This document shows positions 16,052 through 23,342 of a stretch of DNA of 59,466 nucleotides, in pieces. The translations under genes were made by a program, and so were the position numbers. Within the stretch, counting starts at the first letter, position 1. Every line of letters begins with the position of its first letter. This stretch comes from a virus, in IMG/VR virus record IMGVR_UViG_3300046744_000160, positions 1-59,466 of that record; one strand, 5' to 3'. The notes below the pieces were generated by a model. The model did no database searches, was not told the DNA's origin, and was given only the letters and a program-made list of their open reading frames with translations.

Positions 16052-17501
16052 AATATGCGCGGACCCTTGTGTACTTTTCTTCGTCTATGTCCCAATCATC
16101 AGACGGCAAAGACACAAAGTTGCCCTGTCGGTAACGCATAAGAGCCTGTGTCATGCTATCCACAAGGTCATCATACTCGCCATTTGGAAAAGCCGCAACT
16201 TCCTCTATCATCTCGTCAGCAAACGGGTCGTCCGTGGCATACACCATCCCCGCTTCAAACATAGGTGAAACAGAATGTACGCGAGACACCTTGTCCGTTC
16301 CGCGAGACGGGGTAAAGTTCACAACAGGAATACCCATATTGCGTAATTCTTGGGTCAAAGGGGTCCCTGAAGCCTTCGCTTCAATGATTACCGTGTCAGG
16401 TTCCCAAAAGTTATAGTTCTCAAAAGCTACCTGCTTCAATTCAGGAAAATCCCACCGCCCCTTCTTGCTGTCCAACAAAATAAGCGCAGGGGGACCCCCC
16501 GCTTCTTCCGGCCTGAACACGCCCCACGTCGTTATCGCAGAATAATCCGCCGTCTCCTTCTTGGAAAACGCCGTGTCGTAACTCTGAATTACATACTCAA
16601 GACTAGGTACCTCACGCTTCTCCCACTTCTTCCACCACTCACGAGGAATAATCGCATTCTCATCACCCGTTGGGCGCTGCTGATACTGCGCGTTCCATTT
16701 GGAGGGCGGGATCGACGCCTTCACCCGTTCAAGATCGTCCTTTGACCAAAACTCCGGCCAACAAGGTTCCTCATCGTCCATGATGGCAGGCAGTTCTACA
16801 ATCTCCCACTGATCTGCCTTCGGGTCCTGACCCATCTTCTTGATCAATTGACCCGTCAAATCCTTCTGCGACCACCGGGTCATAACCAAAATAATCGCAC
16901 CACCCGGCTGCAAACGCTGACGAGGGCCACCAGTGTACCAATCCCAGTCATTATCAAAACCAGACGCACTCATCGCCGTCTGCTCAGAATGGGGATCGTC
17001 AATAATAATTAAATCACCACCACGGCCCGCGAGGTTTGAGCCAACACCAACAGCATAATACATGCCACCGCGAGACGTATCCCAACGACCCGAAGCTTTA
17101 CTGTCCGCCGACAACGTGGCTTCAGGAAAAATCTCTGTATAATCCTCGCGTTCAAGAAGGTTCTTGACCTTACGACCAAAAGATACCGCAAGTTCCGTAG
17201 TGTGCGTTGCCTGAATAATTTTCATACCGGGGTTTTGACCAATAAACCACGCAGGCAAAAGGTATGACGCGAACTCAGATTTAGTGTGACGAGGAGCCAT
17301 GTTGATAATCAATCTTTTCAGGGACCCGTCAGCCACCCTTTGGAACTTCTCCGCTATTATTTGATGGTGGGGCCCCGCAATAAACTCCGGCCAGATAGCT
17401 TTTACAAATGATAAAAAATCGTTTTGACAAGCTTCAATGCGATTTAGCTGCGCTAATCGTAATTGTAACTTAACGGCTTGTTCTTGGACATCTGAACTCA
17501 T
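16044..17501 (-). CDS. terL: Terminase large subunit
   Basis: The 485-residue protein has the packaging-motor ATPase and nuclease motifs. These are a Walker A-like 'APRHTKSE' (residues 69-76), 'QATHTTELAVSFGRKV' (motif II region), Walker B 'DLIIIDDP' (163-170), a coupling motif 'ILVMTRW', and an RNase H-like nuclease with 'QSYDTAFSKKETADYSA', 'VIIEAKASG' and 'YDDLVDSMTQAL'. It pumps DNA into the head and cuts it. The gene is first in the leftward head operon. Its ATG is preceded by a G-rich AGGGTCCCCC and a CTTATACT box 31 bases upstream. The small subunit gene is about 4 kb upstream on the same strand rather than adjacent. Confidence 0.92.
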   Translation of the reverse strand: MSSDVQEQAVKLQLRLAQLNRIEACQNDFLSFVKAIWPEFIAGPHHQIIAEKFQRVADGSLKRLIINMAPRHTKSEFASYLLPAWFIGQNPGMKIIQATHTTELAVSFGRKVKNLLEREDYTEIFPEATLSADSKASGRWDTSRGGMYYAVGVGSNLAGRGGDLIIIDDPHSEQTAMSASGFDNDWDWYTGGPRQRLQPGGAIILVMTRWSQKDLTGQLIKKMGQDPKADQWEIVELPAIMDDEEPCWPEFWSKDDLERVKASIPPSKWNAQYQQRPTGDENAIIPREWWKKWEKREVPSLEYVIQSYDTAFSKKETADYSAITTWGVFRPEEAGGPPALILLDSKKGRWDFPELKQVAFENYNFWEPDTVIIEAKASGTPLTQELRNMGIPVVNFTPSRGTDKVSRVHSVSPMFEAGMVYATDDPFADEMIEEVAAFPNGEYDDLVDSMTQALMRYRQGNFVSLPSDDWDIDEEKYTRVRAYYG

Positions 17502-18158
17502 GGGGGACCCTATATGTGAGAGTATAAGATAACACTTTTATTATCGTGGTAAACCATCTTTCTGCTAATTACTCATTTTGGGCGTGTCCCAAATAGTTCA
17601 ATACCAAAAATTTATATTAGCCATCAAAACCTGTTTGTTTTTTTATTGTACTGTTCGCGAAAAACTTGGACTTTGACGTCGTCTCCCCGTGCAGCCGGGC
17701 CAAAAAAATTTGGCCGCGGGCCTGTAATCGTTGTCCACCCTCGAAAATTAAGTTTACCGGGGCCCCGGACCTTTTCAGATTTTTCGATCCAGTAAGATTC
17801 GCGGTCCAGTGATCCCGGCGCTGAAATCACGCGATCTGGCGCTGGAATCGCGTCGGCTGCCGGGCGGTTTTTCGCGCCGGGATCGGTGACACCCGCGCCC
17901 GGTCCCCGGCTCCCGGTACGATCTGGGGGAATAAAAGGCCGGGGGCCTTTGTAAGTTATTTAAGGATTCAATCCCATAAAACCGCGGTTTTCAGCCATTT
18001 TAACGGGGGATTGCCCGTGTAATTATGTTTTGGGGCCTGAAAATCGACGTTTTGAGCCGTTAAAATAACTATTTGAGCAAATATCTAGATATTGACGACT
18101 AGGGGCTGCCGTGCGGCTCGGCCACCGCAATATGTGGTAGGCGCTCGGCTGCAGGCAT
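17502..18158 (-). other. Non-coding block rich in inverted repeats (origin or packaging-site candidate)
   Basis: About 650 bases without a convincing gene. Inverted repeats seen by eye are TTTGGG/CCCAAA at 17577-17593; GGCCAAA/TTTGGCC with a four-A centre at 17698-17715; the perfect palindrome CCGGGGCCCCGG at 17757-17768; and AAAGGCC/GGCCTTT at 17934-17950. The block from about 17660 to 17960 is visibly G+C richer than the flanking genes. A 68-codon open frame with a GTG start (17624-17830, leftward, ending 'REQYNKKTNRF') crosses three of these repeats. It lacks a good ribosome site, so I do not call it a gene. Dense palindromes next to terL suit a replication origin or packaging site. Confidence 0.5.
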
Positions 18159-18192
18159 AAAAAAACCCCGTCCGGGGATATCCCGGGCGGGG
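18159..18192 (-). terminator. Rho-independent terminator after the DUF932-like gene
   Basis: Eleven-base arms CCCCGTCCGGG (18166-18176) and CCCGGGCGGGG (18182-18192) enclose five bases, with one G-T pair. Read leftward, the stem is followed by a T run. It lies nine bases after the stop of the gene at 18201-19355. Confidence 0.85.
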
Positions 18193-18200
18193 TTGTTTGA

Positions 18201-19355
18201 TTATGCGGCTTCTAAAACTGAGGCCTTACTAACGGCTGCCCAATTGGCTCGGCTCATGTTTAAAACATCACCGCCCAGTCGCTGCCATTGGTCGACGTCG
18301 TCCGCTGGTGCCTTGTGAGCTGCTGCGGTCACTGCGTTCAACAATGTTGCCCGTGATACGGGCTGACCCGCATATCCGGCTTGTCCTACTGTCTGGATCA
18401 ATCCGTCCATTATTGAACTGGTCTGTTTCTTTGGCAGTTTAAGAACGGTTCCGAGCTGCTGCACGGCCTTTTCGGTCGCTGTCCCTTCGATAACATCCCC
18501 CGCTGCCTCTTTCATCTGATCTAAAACACGATCAAAAGAATCACGGCTTGCATAATTTCGGACAAGGTCCCGCAATTTGAGCGATAGGCTGACATTGTCC
18601 GCGTCTTTTGCTTCGTCGGAAAGAATTGACCAAACATCCGAATCCCCGCGCGACGTTGTAACGTGGTTTTTGCGGTGTCGGTTTTCGGTCTGCATTCCAT
18701 TGAGACAGGCCAGTGTCCAATTAATTTGAAACAATTGAATTGAACCGTTGCCCGTTTCGGAATTACTGATGCCGATTCCAAGTGCCATCAGGTCCCCGAC
18801 GTTGGCCCCCTCGCCAACAATAGTTTCGGATTTAAACCGGGCATAAAGCCGTTTTTCGGTTATATCCGCGTTCACTATTTTCCAAGCTGCGTCTGAGTCC
18901 ATCAATTCCGGCAACACCGATTCCATTAGGTGGACATTGTCGAAGGTTTTGAACTTATCAGAAACAAAAGCACGGGCGATTCCAGTGTTCCCGGATTGTG
19001 AATCCATGTGGGCCCGGATCATCCGCTGCTGGGGTTCTTTCTCCCAAATTGCGTTTACTAAGCCGTCCCAATTGTCGGGATAATTTGCCCGCAACCTGCG
19101 AGCGGTCCTGACGTCAATTTCGGCCCGTTGCGCTATTTGATCAAAAGCAACATCGTTGACTCGTAACTGGCGGGTGGGTTCCCCGCCCTGCCCCTCTAGA
19201 ATTATCTCGCTTTCAGGTTTATCGTCCCAATTGCGAGTCCTGTAAAACAGGTGATCTGTTGGGGCCAGAAAATCCTCCGACCGGGCTGCCTGATCCTGTA
19301 CTTTAATCAGTAAGTTTTGCAGGGTGCGGCCTTCGTTTTCAATTACGTTTTGCAT
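18201..19355 (-). CDS. DUF932-like phage/plasmid protein
   Basis: The 384-residue protein (start at the ATG 19355, six bases after GGAG; another ATG lies at 19367) has 'APTDHLFYRTRNW' near the N-terminus, 'VSDKFKTFDNVHLMESVLPEL', 'ADITEKRLYARFKSE' and 'LFQINWTLACLNGMQ'. This order of 'SD.Y...DN..L...L..L', '....D...LYAR....' and 'NSETGNGS....' followed by 'C.NG' is the one I know from DUF932 proteins of phages and plasmids. Their biochemical role is unsettled. The gene stands alone between two terminators, with a CTTATATT box 32 to 39 bases before its start. Confidence 0.75.
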   Translation of the reverse strand: MQNVIENEGRTLQNLLIKVQDQAARSEDFLAPTDHLFYRTRNWDDKPESEIILEGQGGEPTRQLRVNDVAFDQIAQRAEIDVRTARRLRANYPDNWDGLVNAIWEKEPQQRMIRAHMDSQSGNTGIARAFVSDKFKTFDNVHLMESVLPELMDSDAAWKIVNADITEKRLYARFKSETIVGEGANVGDLMALGIGISNSETGNGSIQLFQINWTLACLNGMQTENRHRKNHVTTSRGDSDVWSILSDEAKDADNVSLSLKLRDLVRNYASRDSFDRVLDQMKEAAGDVIEGTATEKAVQQLGTVLKLPKKQTSSIMDGLIQTVGQAGYAGQPVSRATLLNAVTAAAHKAPADDVDQWQRLGGDVLNMSRANWAAVSKASVLEAA

Positions 19356-19587
19356 AGTTGACTCCATTAAGTTTGATTGGGTTTCGCAAAATATAAGGCC
19401 GCTATATCAATCCCTGCGGCAACCCGGACTAGCACGGGGCGGGCGGTGTGAACTTCAACCGCTAATGGGGCAAAGGCCGGGGACGTGTCCCCCGGGCGGT
19501 TTATCCGCCCGTCTCGGCCTGACCATTAATGATCTCACCTAGTCAATGATCAATATGGGGGCAATCTCACAACAACACAAGGTTTTT

Positions 19588-19622
19588 TTAAAAAGAAAGC
19601 CCGCCCGGATTAGGGGCGGGCT
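19588..19622 (-). terminator. Rho-independent terminator after the 'KTGPI' gene
   Basis: Arms AGCCCGCCC (19598-19606) and GGGCGGGCT (19614-19622) pair perfectly around a seven-base loop. Read leftward they are followed by TTTCTTTTT. The hairpin lies 30 bases after the stop of the gene at 19652-20386. Confidence 0.85.
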
Positions 19623-19651
19623 CGGCTGCCGGGGCGATTCCTGCTGCGGGT

Positions 19652-20386
19652 TTATTCTTTGCCAATATCCCCGGCGACGTGATGGCGGATTGTGGCGTTG
19701 TGCGGCAAGGTTTCGGACCATGCCCGCAATGCGTCCGCATCGCTTAATTTTTGATCCTGATTGGCTGTGTTATTCCATTGCAGCCTAGCAGGCCCGCCAG
19801 CAGCATAGCAGCCGCCCGATGTTGATTCATCTTCCGCCTTTTTCTTGCCGTTTCCATGTGCTGTGAATCCGACTACATAATCACGATCTAAACGGGCGCA
19901 AAGTGGGCCATCTTTCCCGCCACAATTGCCACAATTTACATGCGGCATATACTCAGCAAAGCATCTGACAATTTGAATTGGCCCGCCCGGTATATCATCG
20001 CGGCTCACTTTTAAGCTTTTGCCATTCTTCCAAATTGAATCTTTAACAACGGTAACCGCGGGCGCAATTTTATTTGCCGCAATTGCAACGGCCTCCGCGA
20101 TATTACGGGCACTATAATTGATAGTGGTTTTTGTTTCGTTTAATTTGTGCGCCCAGTTCAACGGATTAAAATGGGAATAGGTCCAACTAAAACCCCGGCG
20201 GCGCTTTGAATCTAGCAATGCGTCCAGATAATCAAAATCAATCTGTCCCGGCCCGCACCCGGTCCCGCTGGCGTTAAGCTCACAATTGGCCGGGCAAGTT
20301 CCAAAGGCGTTTTTATTGCCCGCGCGATAAGTAACGGAAATTGGCCCGGTTTTTACATTCCGGCTAATGTCTACAGTTTTTAACAT
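19652..20386 (-). CDS. Cys-rich conserved phage protein ('SRNVKTGPISVTYR', DUF7227-like)
   Basis: The 244-residue protein begins MLKTVDISRNVKTGPISVTYR and then has 'TCPANCEL'. Further Cys pairs appear as 'VNCGNCGGKDGPLCAR' and 'GGCYAAGG', nine Cys overall, and the C-terminus ends 'IRHHVAGDIGKE'. The opening and the C-P-x(2)-C motif are shared with a phage family I know as DUF7227. The Cys pattern could bind zinc or an iron-sulfur cluster; the function is unknown. The gene is preceded by a TAGTAT box and a TATGGGATCAATC element and is followed by its own terminator. Confidence 0.65.
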   Translation of the reverse strand: MLKTVDISRNVKTGPISVTYRAGNKNAFGTCPANCELNASGTGCGPGQIDFDYLDALLDSKRRRGFSWTYSHFNPLNWAHKLNETKTTINYSARNIAEAVAIAANKIAPAVTVVKDSIWKNGKSLKVSRDDIPGGPIQIVRCFAEYMPHVNCGNCGGKDGPLCARLDRDYVVGFTAHGNGKKKAEDESTSGGCYAAGGPARLQWNNTANQDQKLSDADALRAWSETLPHNATIRHHVAGDIGKE

Positions 20387-20429
20387 GATGAACCCTCTTT
20401 ATATGTGATTGATCCCATACTATAGCAAA

Positions 20430-20465
20430 CAAAAAAGCCCGTCAATAAACGGGCTCTTTTTTTTA
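20430..20465. terminator. Bidirectional terminator
   Basis: Perfect seven-base arms AGCCCGT (20436-20442) and ACGGGCT (20449-20455) around a six-base loop are flanked by six A on the left and nine T on the right, so the hairpin can stop transcription both ways. Leftward it would end the transcript of the gene at 20570-20974. The leftward gene at 20386 starts just beyond it. Confidence 0.8.
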
Positions 20466-20569
20466 TTTTTTTGTTCGTTTCACTGGTTTTATTTCATACC
20501 GGGACCGGGCCTTTTCAAGGCTCGTTGTTCCGTACAAAAAGAAATAATAAATTTTTGCCAGAAAAAACA

Positions 20570-20974
20570 TCAAGCGCAGTCCCGCTGGTCGTGCTGGTGA
20601 TCTTCCCATTGTTGAAACAATCTAGCAATGGCATCTCCGCGCCCGTGTTTTATTTCGATTGTTATATACTGACAAAAAGCTTCGGCGTCGCTCAACGCTT
20701 CCGCGAGACGATAAACGGTGTCTGGATCGTGTGATCCTCCGCCTTTCCAACAGACATAGGGTTCTTTTTCCCGGTGCGGTTCCCACGCAACATTCAATGG
20801 ATATTCTATAAGACCCTCAATTTCATACCACCACCGAAACTCACTAATATGGTCTAAGGTGAGTTCATGCAAAGCTGGGATTTTATAATTTCCATTTTGG
20901 CCTTTTGGTTTACATTTATTGCGATCATATTTTATGCAATAAAGGCGCTTAATTTTGCTGTTTCTTGGCTGCAT
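20570..20974 (-). CDS. Protein of unknown function
   Basis: I do not recognise this 134-residue protein (start at ATG 20974, seven bases after GGAG; an earlier ATG lies at 20986). It opens MQPRNSKIKRLYCIKYDRNKCKPKG and has 'HISEFRWWYEIEGLIEYPLNVAWEPH' and a helical C-terminus ending 'FQQWEDHQHDQRDCA'. No membrane segment or enzyme motif is evident. A CTTATACC box lies upstream near 21000-21010, overlapping the end of the nuclease gene, and the bidirectional hairpin follows about 105 bases after the stop. Confidence 0.5.
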   Translation of the reverse strand: MQPRNSKIKRLYCIKYDRNKCKPKGQNGNYKIPALHELTLDHISEFRWWYEIEGLIEYPLNVAWEPHREKEPYVCWKGGGSHDPDTVYRLAEALSDAEAFCQYITIEIKHGRGDAIARLFQQWEDHQHDQRDCA

Positions 20975-21015
20975 TCTTATCTCCATCGTTAGGTTTGATG
21001 GGTATAAGATAGGTC

Positions 21016-21450
21016 CTATAAAGGAAATGTCAAACGGAAAAAGTCAGACCATTGTGCGGGGTTTTTAAACTTATGCACGGGCTCGGTCAAAAGCCCGCTG
21101 CGGGCTACCATAATTGCTTGATCCCCGCCAAATACAAAAACATCTGCATTTTTATCGCGCACAAAAATATAGGTCGGAGCGTGTTGGTGTTGTGTCATCC
21201 ATGAGATTTGGTGAGGGGACAAACGGACAGATGCCGTTTTGGTGGTTTTAAGTTCTACAAAGTAAAATTTCCCCCGCTCGTCACATACGACAAGGTCGGG
21301 GACGCCTTGGGATGCCCAACTTTCCAAGCGGGTGAAAACAAGATCAGGTCGGAACTTTTTCTGATTTCTCTTTATTGCTTGGTAAAAGTCCGACTCCAGA
21401 TTTTTCTTCGGTCTTTTCTGTGGGCGTAATATTGATGACGGAAGCTCCAT
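21016..21450 (-). CDS. VRR-NUC-type nuclease (PD-(D/E)XK)
   Basis: The 144-residue protein carries the PD-(D/E)XK core as 'SQGVPDLVVCDERGKFYFVELKTTK': P51-D52, then E66-x-K68. An upstream helix has 'ESDFYQAIKRNQ'; 'SPHQISWM' and 'APTYIFVRDK' follow. Stand-alone VRR-NUC proteins of about 100-150 residues in phages cut branched DNA, acting as Holliday-junction resolvases or repair nucleases, and may clear replicated DNA for packaging. The start overlaps the small terminase gene by 107 bases, more than any other overlap between called genes here. Its ribosome site is weak. Confidence 0.8.
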   Translation of the reverse strand: MELPSSILRPQKRPKKNLESDFYQAIKRNQKKFRPDLVFTRLESWASQGVPDLVVCDERGKFYFVELKTTKTASVRLSPHQISWMTQHQHAPTYIFVRDKNADVFVFGGDQAIMVARSGLLTEPVHKFKNPAQWSDFFRLTFPL

Positions 21451-21925
21451 ATTGATCCGCTAAGTCCTTTAACGCTTTTTCTACTTCTTCCCGGCTCATA
21501 CTGTCGATAGAGCCATGCCGCACTTCGGATTTACTTATGTATATATCGCCTTGAGCTTGCCCACGGGCTTTCTCCGCCTGAACGGCTGCGGAGTATGCTC
21601 CGTCCTGCAAAGCTCTATCCCTGATCTTCTGAAGGTCGCGGATGTGCCGTCCATACGTCACCCGGTACTGTTCATCTAATTCTTTACGATAGCGCTTTAT
21701 TGCAGCTACAACATGAGGGTTCAGATTTGGGTTTGTTAATTCAGAAGCTTTAACAGAGGCGCTTTTTTCAGGATATCCTGCATTTAACGCGGCCTGCTTC
21801 TTTGTGATCATGCCATCGTGCGAAACAAATTCTTTTACAAAAGCGATTTGTCTTTCTGTCAGGGGTGTTTCTTCTGTCTTTCGCGGCCTTCCAAGCGGCT
21901 TTCGTTCTTTTTTAACAATCCTCAT
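21344..21925 (-). CDS. terS: Terminase small subunit
   Basis: The 193-residue protein (ATG 21925, five bases after AGGG; an earlier ATG lies at 21937) has the helix-turn-helix of the Terminase_2 family: 'LTERQIAFVKEFVSHDGMITKKQAALNAGYPEKSASVKASELTNP'. A basic 'KRYRKELDEQYRVTYGRHIRDLQKIRDRAL' and a long helix follow. Small terminases bind the packaging site and regulate the large subunit. The gene lies directly beside the TGTAAC palindrome block at 21938-22242. It is separated from terL by four genes on the same strand. Confidence 0.8.
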   Translation of the reverse strand: MRIVKKERKPLGRPRKTEETPLTERQIAFVKEFVSHDGMITKKQAALNAGYPEKSASVKASELTNPNLNPHVVAAIKRYRKELDEQYRVTYGRHIRDLQKIRDRALQDGAYSAAVQAEKARGQAQGDIYISKSEVRHGSIDSMSREEVEKALKDLADQYGASVINITPTEKTEEKSGVGLLPSNKEKSEKVPT

Positions 21926-21937
21926 GCCTGCCCTCAT

Positions 21938-22341
21938 TTAGATGAATTACCCCCAAAATCTATGATAACAGGGCCTACAAGGCAAGGTATTCAACAAATC
22001 AACCATATTTTGGTTAACCCAAATATGTTACATGTAACACAATATGCTACAGATTCTTCCTCTTTTATTATGCCAAAACAACAATGTAGCATTTGTTACA
22101 TTTTTCACACCGTGTTTTGCAGAAAAAAAAATAAAACTATTTTTCTGGCCTATATAAGAATTACGAAAGCCGGAAACCCTTGCTCACCAAGGGCTAGACC
22201 TGTAACTTTTTTGCTTTTTAATGGTGTAACAAAAGTTACACCCCGCTCTGTTTCCAGAACGAGGTGTTAAAACGTAACCAAACCTAACGGAGGAGATCCG
22301 TTGTCCGTGTACGTTACGCCCCTATATTTTGCCCGTCAAGC
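21938..22341. other. Non-coding block with TGTAAC palindromes
   Basis: No gene is supported over about 400 bases. The block holds six TGTAAC or GTTACA words between 22027 and 22240. Two palindromes stand back to back: a 22-base one centred on GGTTAACC (22005-22026, one mismatch) and the perfect GTTACATGTAAC (22027-22038). ATGCTACA at 22044-22051 pairs with TGTAGCAT at 22085-22092. Another perfect repeat, GGTGTAAC/GTTACACC around AAAA, is at 22223-22242, and a CCCTTG/CAAGGG hairpin is at 22177-22193. It lies upstream of terS and could be an operator cluster, a pac site or an origin. Confidence 0.6.
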
Positions 22342-22374
22342 AAAAAAAGTGGGCCAGTCCCGCAGAACTGGCCC
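22342..22374 (-). terminator. Rho-independent terminator
   Basis: Arms GGGCCAGT (22351-22358) and ACTGGCCC (22367-22374) pair perfectly around eight bases. Read leftward, they are followed by a seven-T run. It lies 30 bases after the stop of the gene at 22405-22788. Confidence 0.85.
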
Positions 22375-22404
22375 TGCCATCCCTACACAACTAAGGGTTG
22401 GCAA

Positions 22405-22788
22405 TTAAGCGGCGTCCTCTTCCATGTGCGCCTCATGCGATATCCGAAGCTGATTACACCAGTCTTTTTGAAACGCCTCATGCGTGAGTCGTTCATCTTT
22501 AGACGGTGTCATAGAGCTACGGGTCAACTTAAAGAAACCGACAGGAACAATTTTGTCGGCGTCTTCTGAGTGCCACGACAGGCAGCCCATGTCCGTGATA
22601 TTTATTCGATCAGTCGGACAGTACCAGACTTGAACGAACTGTGGGTAGTATGATGAGCCAAAAGCTTTTGCTGCATTGCGGGCAGCGGTCACCGGGTCGG
22701 TGGCCTTGGCCCATGTGCCGTGAATACCTGCGGTTGAAGCGAGGAAGGTCCCACCATTAGGCAAGACGTGGTCAAATGAATCAGTCAT
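22405..22788 (-). CDS. Protein of unknown function behind the inverted-repeat promoter
   Basis: The 127-residue protein begins MTDSFDHVLPNGGTFLASTAG and contains 'DPVTAARNAAKAFG', 'QFVQVWYCPTDRINITDMGCLSWHSED' and ends in an acidic tail. I do not recognise the family. An AAGGAG site precedes the ATG by seven bases. The 5' leader has two hairpins (22830-22848 and 22852-22867). It is the leftward partner of the divergent pair whose promoters lie in the inverted repeat at 22871-22999, so it is probably an early, regulated gene. A good terminator follows. Confidence 0.55.
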   Translation of the reverse strand: MTDSFDHVLPNGGTFLASTAGIHGTWAKATDPVTAARNAAKAFGSSYYPQFVQVWYCPTDRINITDMGCLSWHSEDADKIVPVGFFKLTRSSMTPSKDERLTHEAFQKDWCNQLRISHEAHMEEDAA

Positions 22789-22870
22789 AACTGACTCCTT
22801 TCGGAAGGTTGATTTACGTTTTAAACAGCGGCGGGTTGGTTAGACCCGCAGACGATCTTTTGATCGTTCT

Positions 22871-22999
22871 AAGAGTCTAACATATGGGATTAGTCCTGTA
22901 CATGTGACAAAATGTCGCAGGCTAAGTAGTTGATTTCATTGAATAATGGGTGCGACACTATGTCACATGGTCTTATATAGTCCCGTATGGTAGACTCTT
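22871..22999. promoter_or_regulatory. Divergent promoter region built as a 49-bp inverted repeat with paired operators
   Basis: Bases 22871-22919 and the reverse complement of 22951-22999 match at 37 of 49 positions. The best-kept parts are AAGAGTCTA, CATAtGGGAt and CATGTGACAnnnTGTCGCA (22901-22919 and, inverted, 22951-22969). The last is itself a near-palindrome, as expected of a dimeric repressor site. The right arm has a CTTATATAG box that could be a -10. The region separates the leftward gene at 22788 from the rightward one at 23087, so one regulator could control both. Confidence 0.65.
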
Positions 23000-23027
23000 A
23001 TTAGCTTCGGAATCTAACCGGAGCTTG

Positions 23028-23047
23028 AATGTTTCACGTGAAACATT
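23028..23047. promoter_or_regulatory. parS: parS-like ParB-binding site
   Basis: AATGTTTCACGTGAAACATT is a perfect 20-base palindrome. Its inner 16 bases, TGTTTCACGTGAAACA (23030-23045), equal the standard bacterial chromosomal parS sequence recognised by ParB (Spo0J). ParB loads there as a CTP-driven clamp and spreads along DNA. No ParA or ParB gene is visible in the window, so the likely binder is the host protein. The site lies in the leader of the rightward gene at 23087, 39 bases before its ATG and close to the paired operators. Confidence 0.85.
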
Positions 23048-23086
23048 CCGCTATTTGAAAACGTGAACCAAACAAAGGAGAAGGAT

Positions 23087-23341
23087 ATGCCTTCAATTGC
23101 AAATAACTTTGCGCGTGTCGAAGTTCCTGAAGAGCAGGCTAAAGTTGGAATAATTTGGGTCTGTCTTAATTCGGTGGATTTCACCGGGAACGACAAGGCG
23201 GTAAAAGAGCATCGCCGTTTGCTTCTGTCATATCGCCGGAAGATTTCGAAGCTCAACGACATTGAGCCCGCGCAGGTCGAAAGCGAAATGCTGGATCATT
23301 ACGAAGAGCTTAAAAAGCTTCGTAAGAAGTGGGCGGTGTAA
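23087..23341 (+). CDS. Small protein of unknown function downstream of the parS-like site
   Basis: I place the start at the ATG 23087, after AAAGGAG with seven bases between; a GTG at 23063 would put the ribosome site inside the gene. The 84-residue product begins MPSIANNFARVEVPEEQAKV, has 'VGIIWVCLNSVDF' and a basic, helical C-terminus 'HRRLLLSYRRKISKLNDIE' to 'YEELKKLRKKWAV'. The family is unknown to me. It is first in a two-gene rightward unit that ends at a strong terminator. Confidence 0.6.
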   Translation: MPSIANNFARVEVPEEQAKVGIIWVCLNSVDFTGNDKAVKEHRRLLLSYRRKISKLNDIEPAQVESEMLDHYEELKKLRKKWAV

Positions 23342-23342
23342 G

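Noticed and set aside
17624-17830. 68-codon leftward frame with a GTG start near terL
   Set aside because: It crosses several inverted repeats in a G+C-rich block, has no good ribosome site and resembles no family I know. I treat it as chance, though relatives could show otherwise.
22177-22193. CCCTTG/CAAGGG hairpin as a terminator
   Set aside because: It has no T run directly after it in either direction and no gene ending nearby, so it is listed only as part of the repeat block.
22286-22402. Rightward frame with GGAGGAG before a TTG (35 codons)
   Set aside because: The frame runs through the terminator hairpin of the opposite gene, and the product (MSVYVTPLYFARQAKKVGQS...) shows no recognisable pattern.
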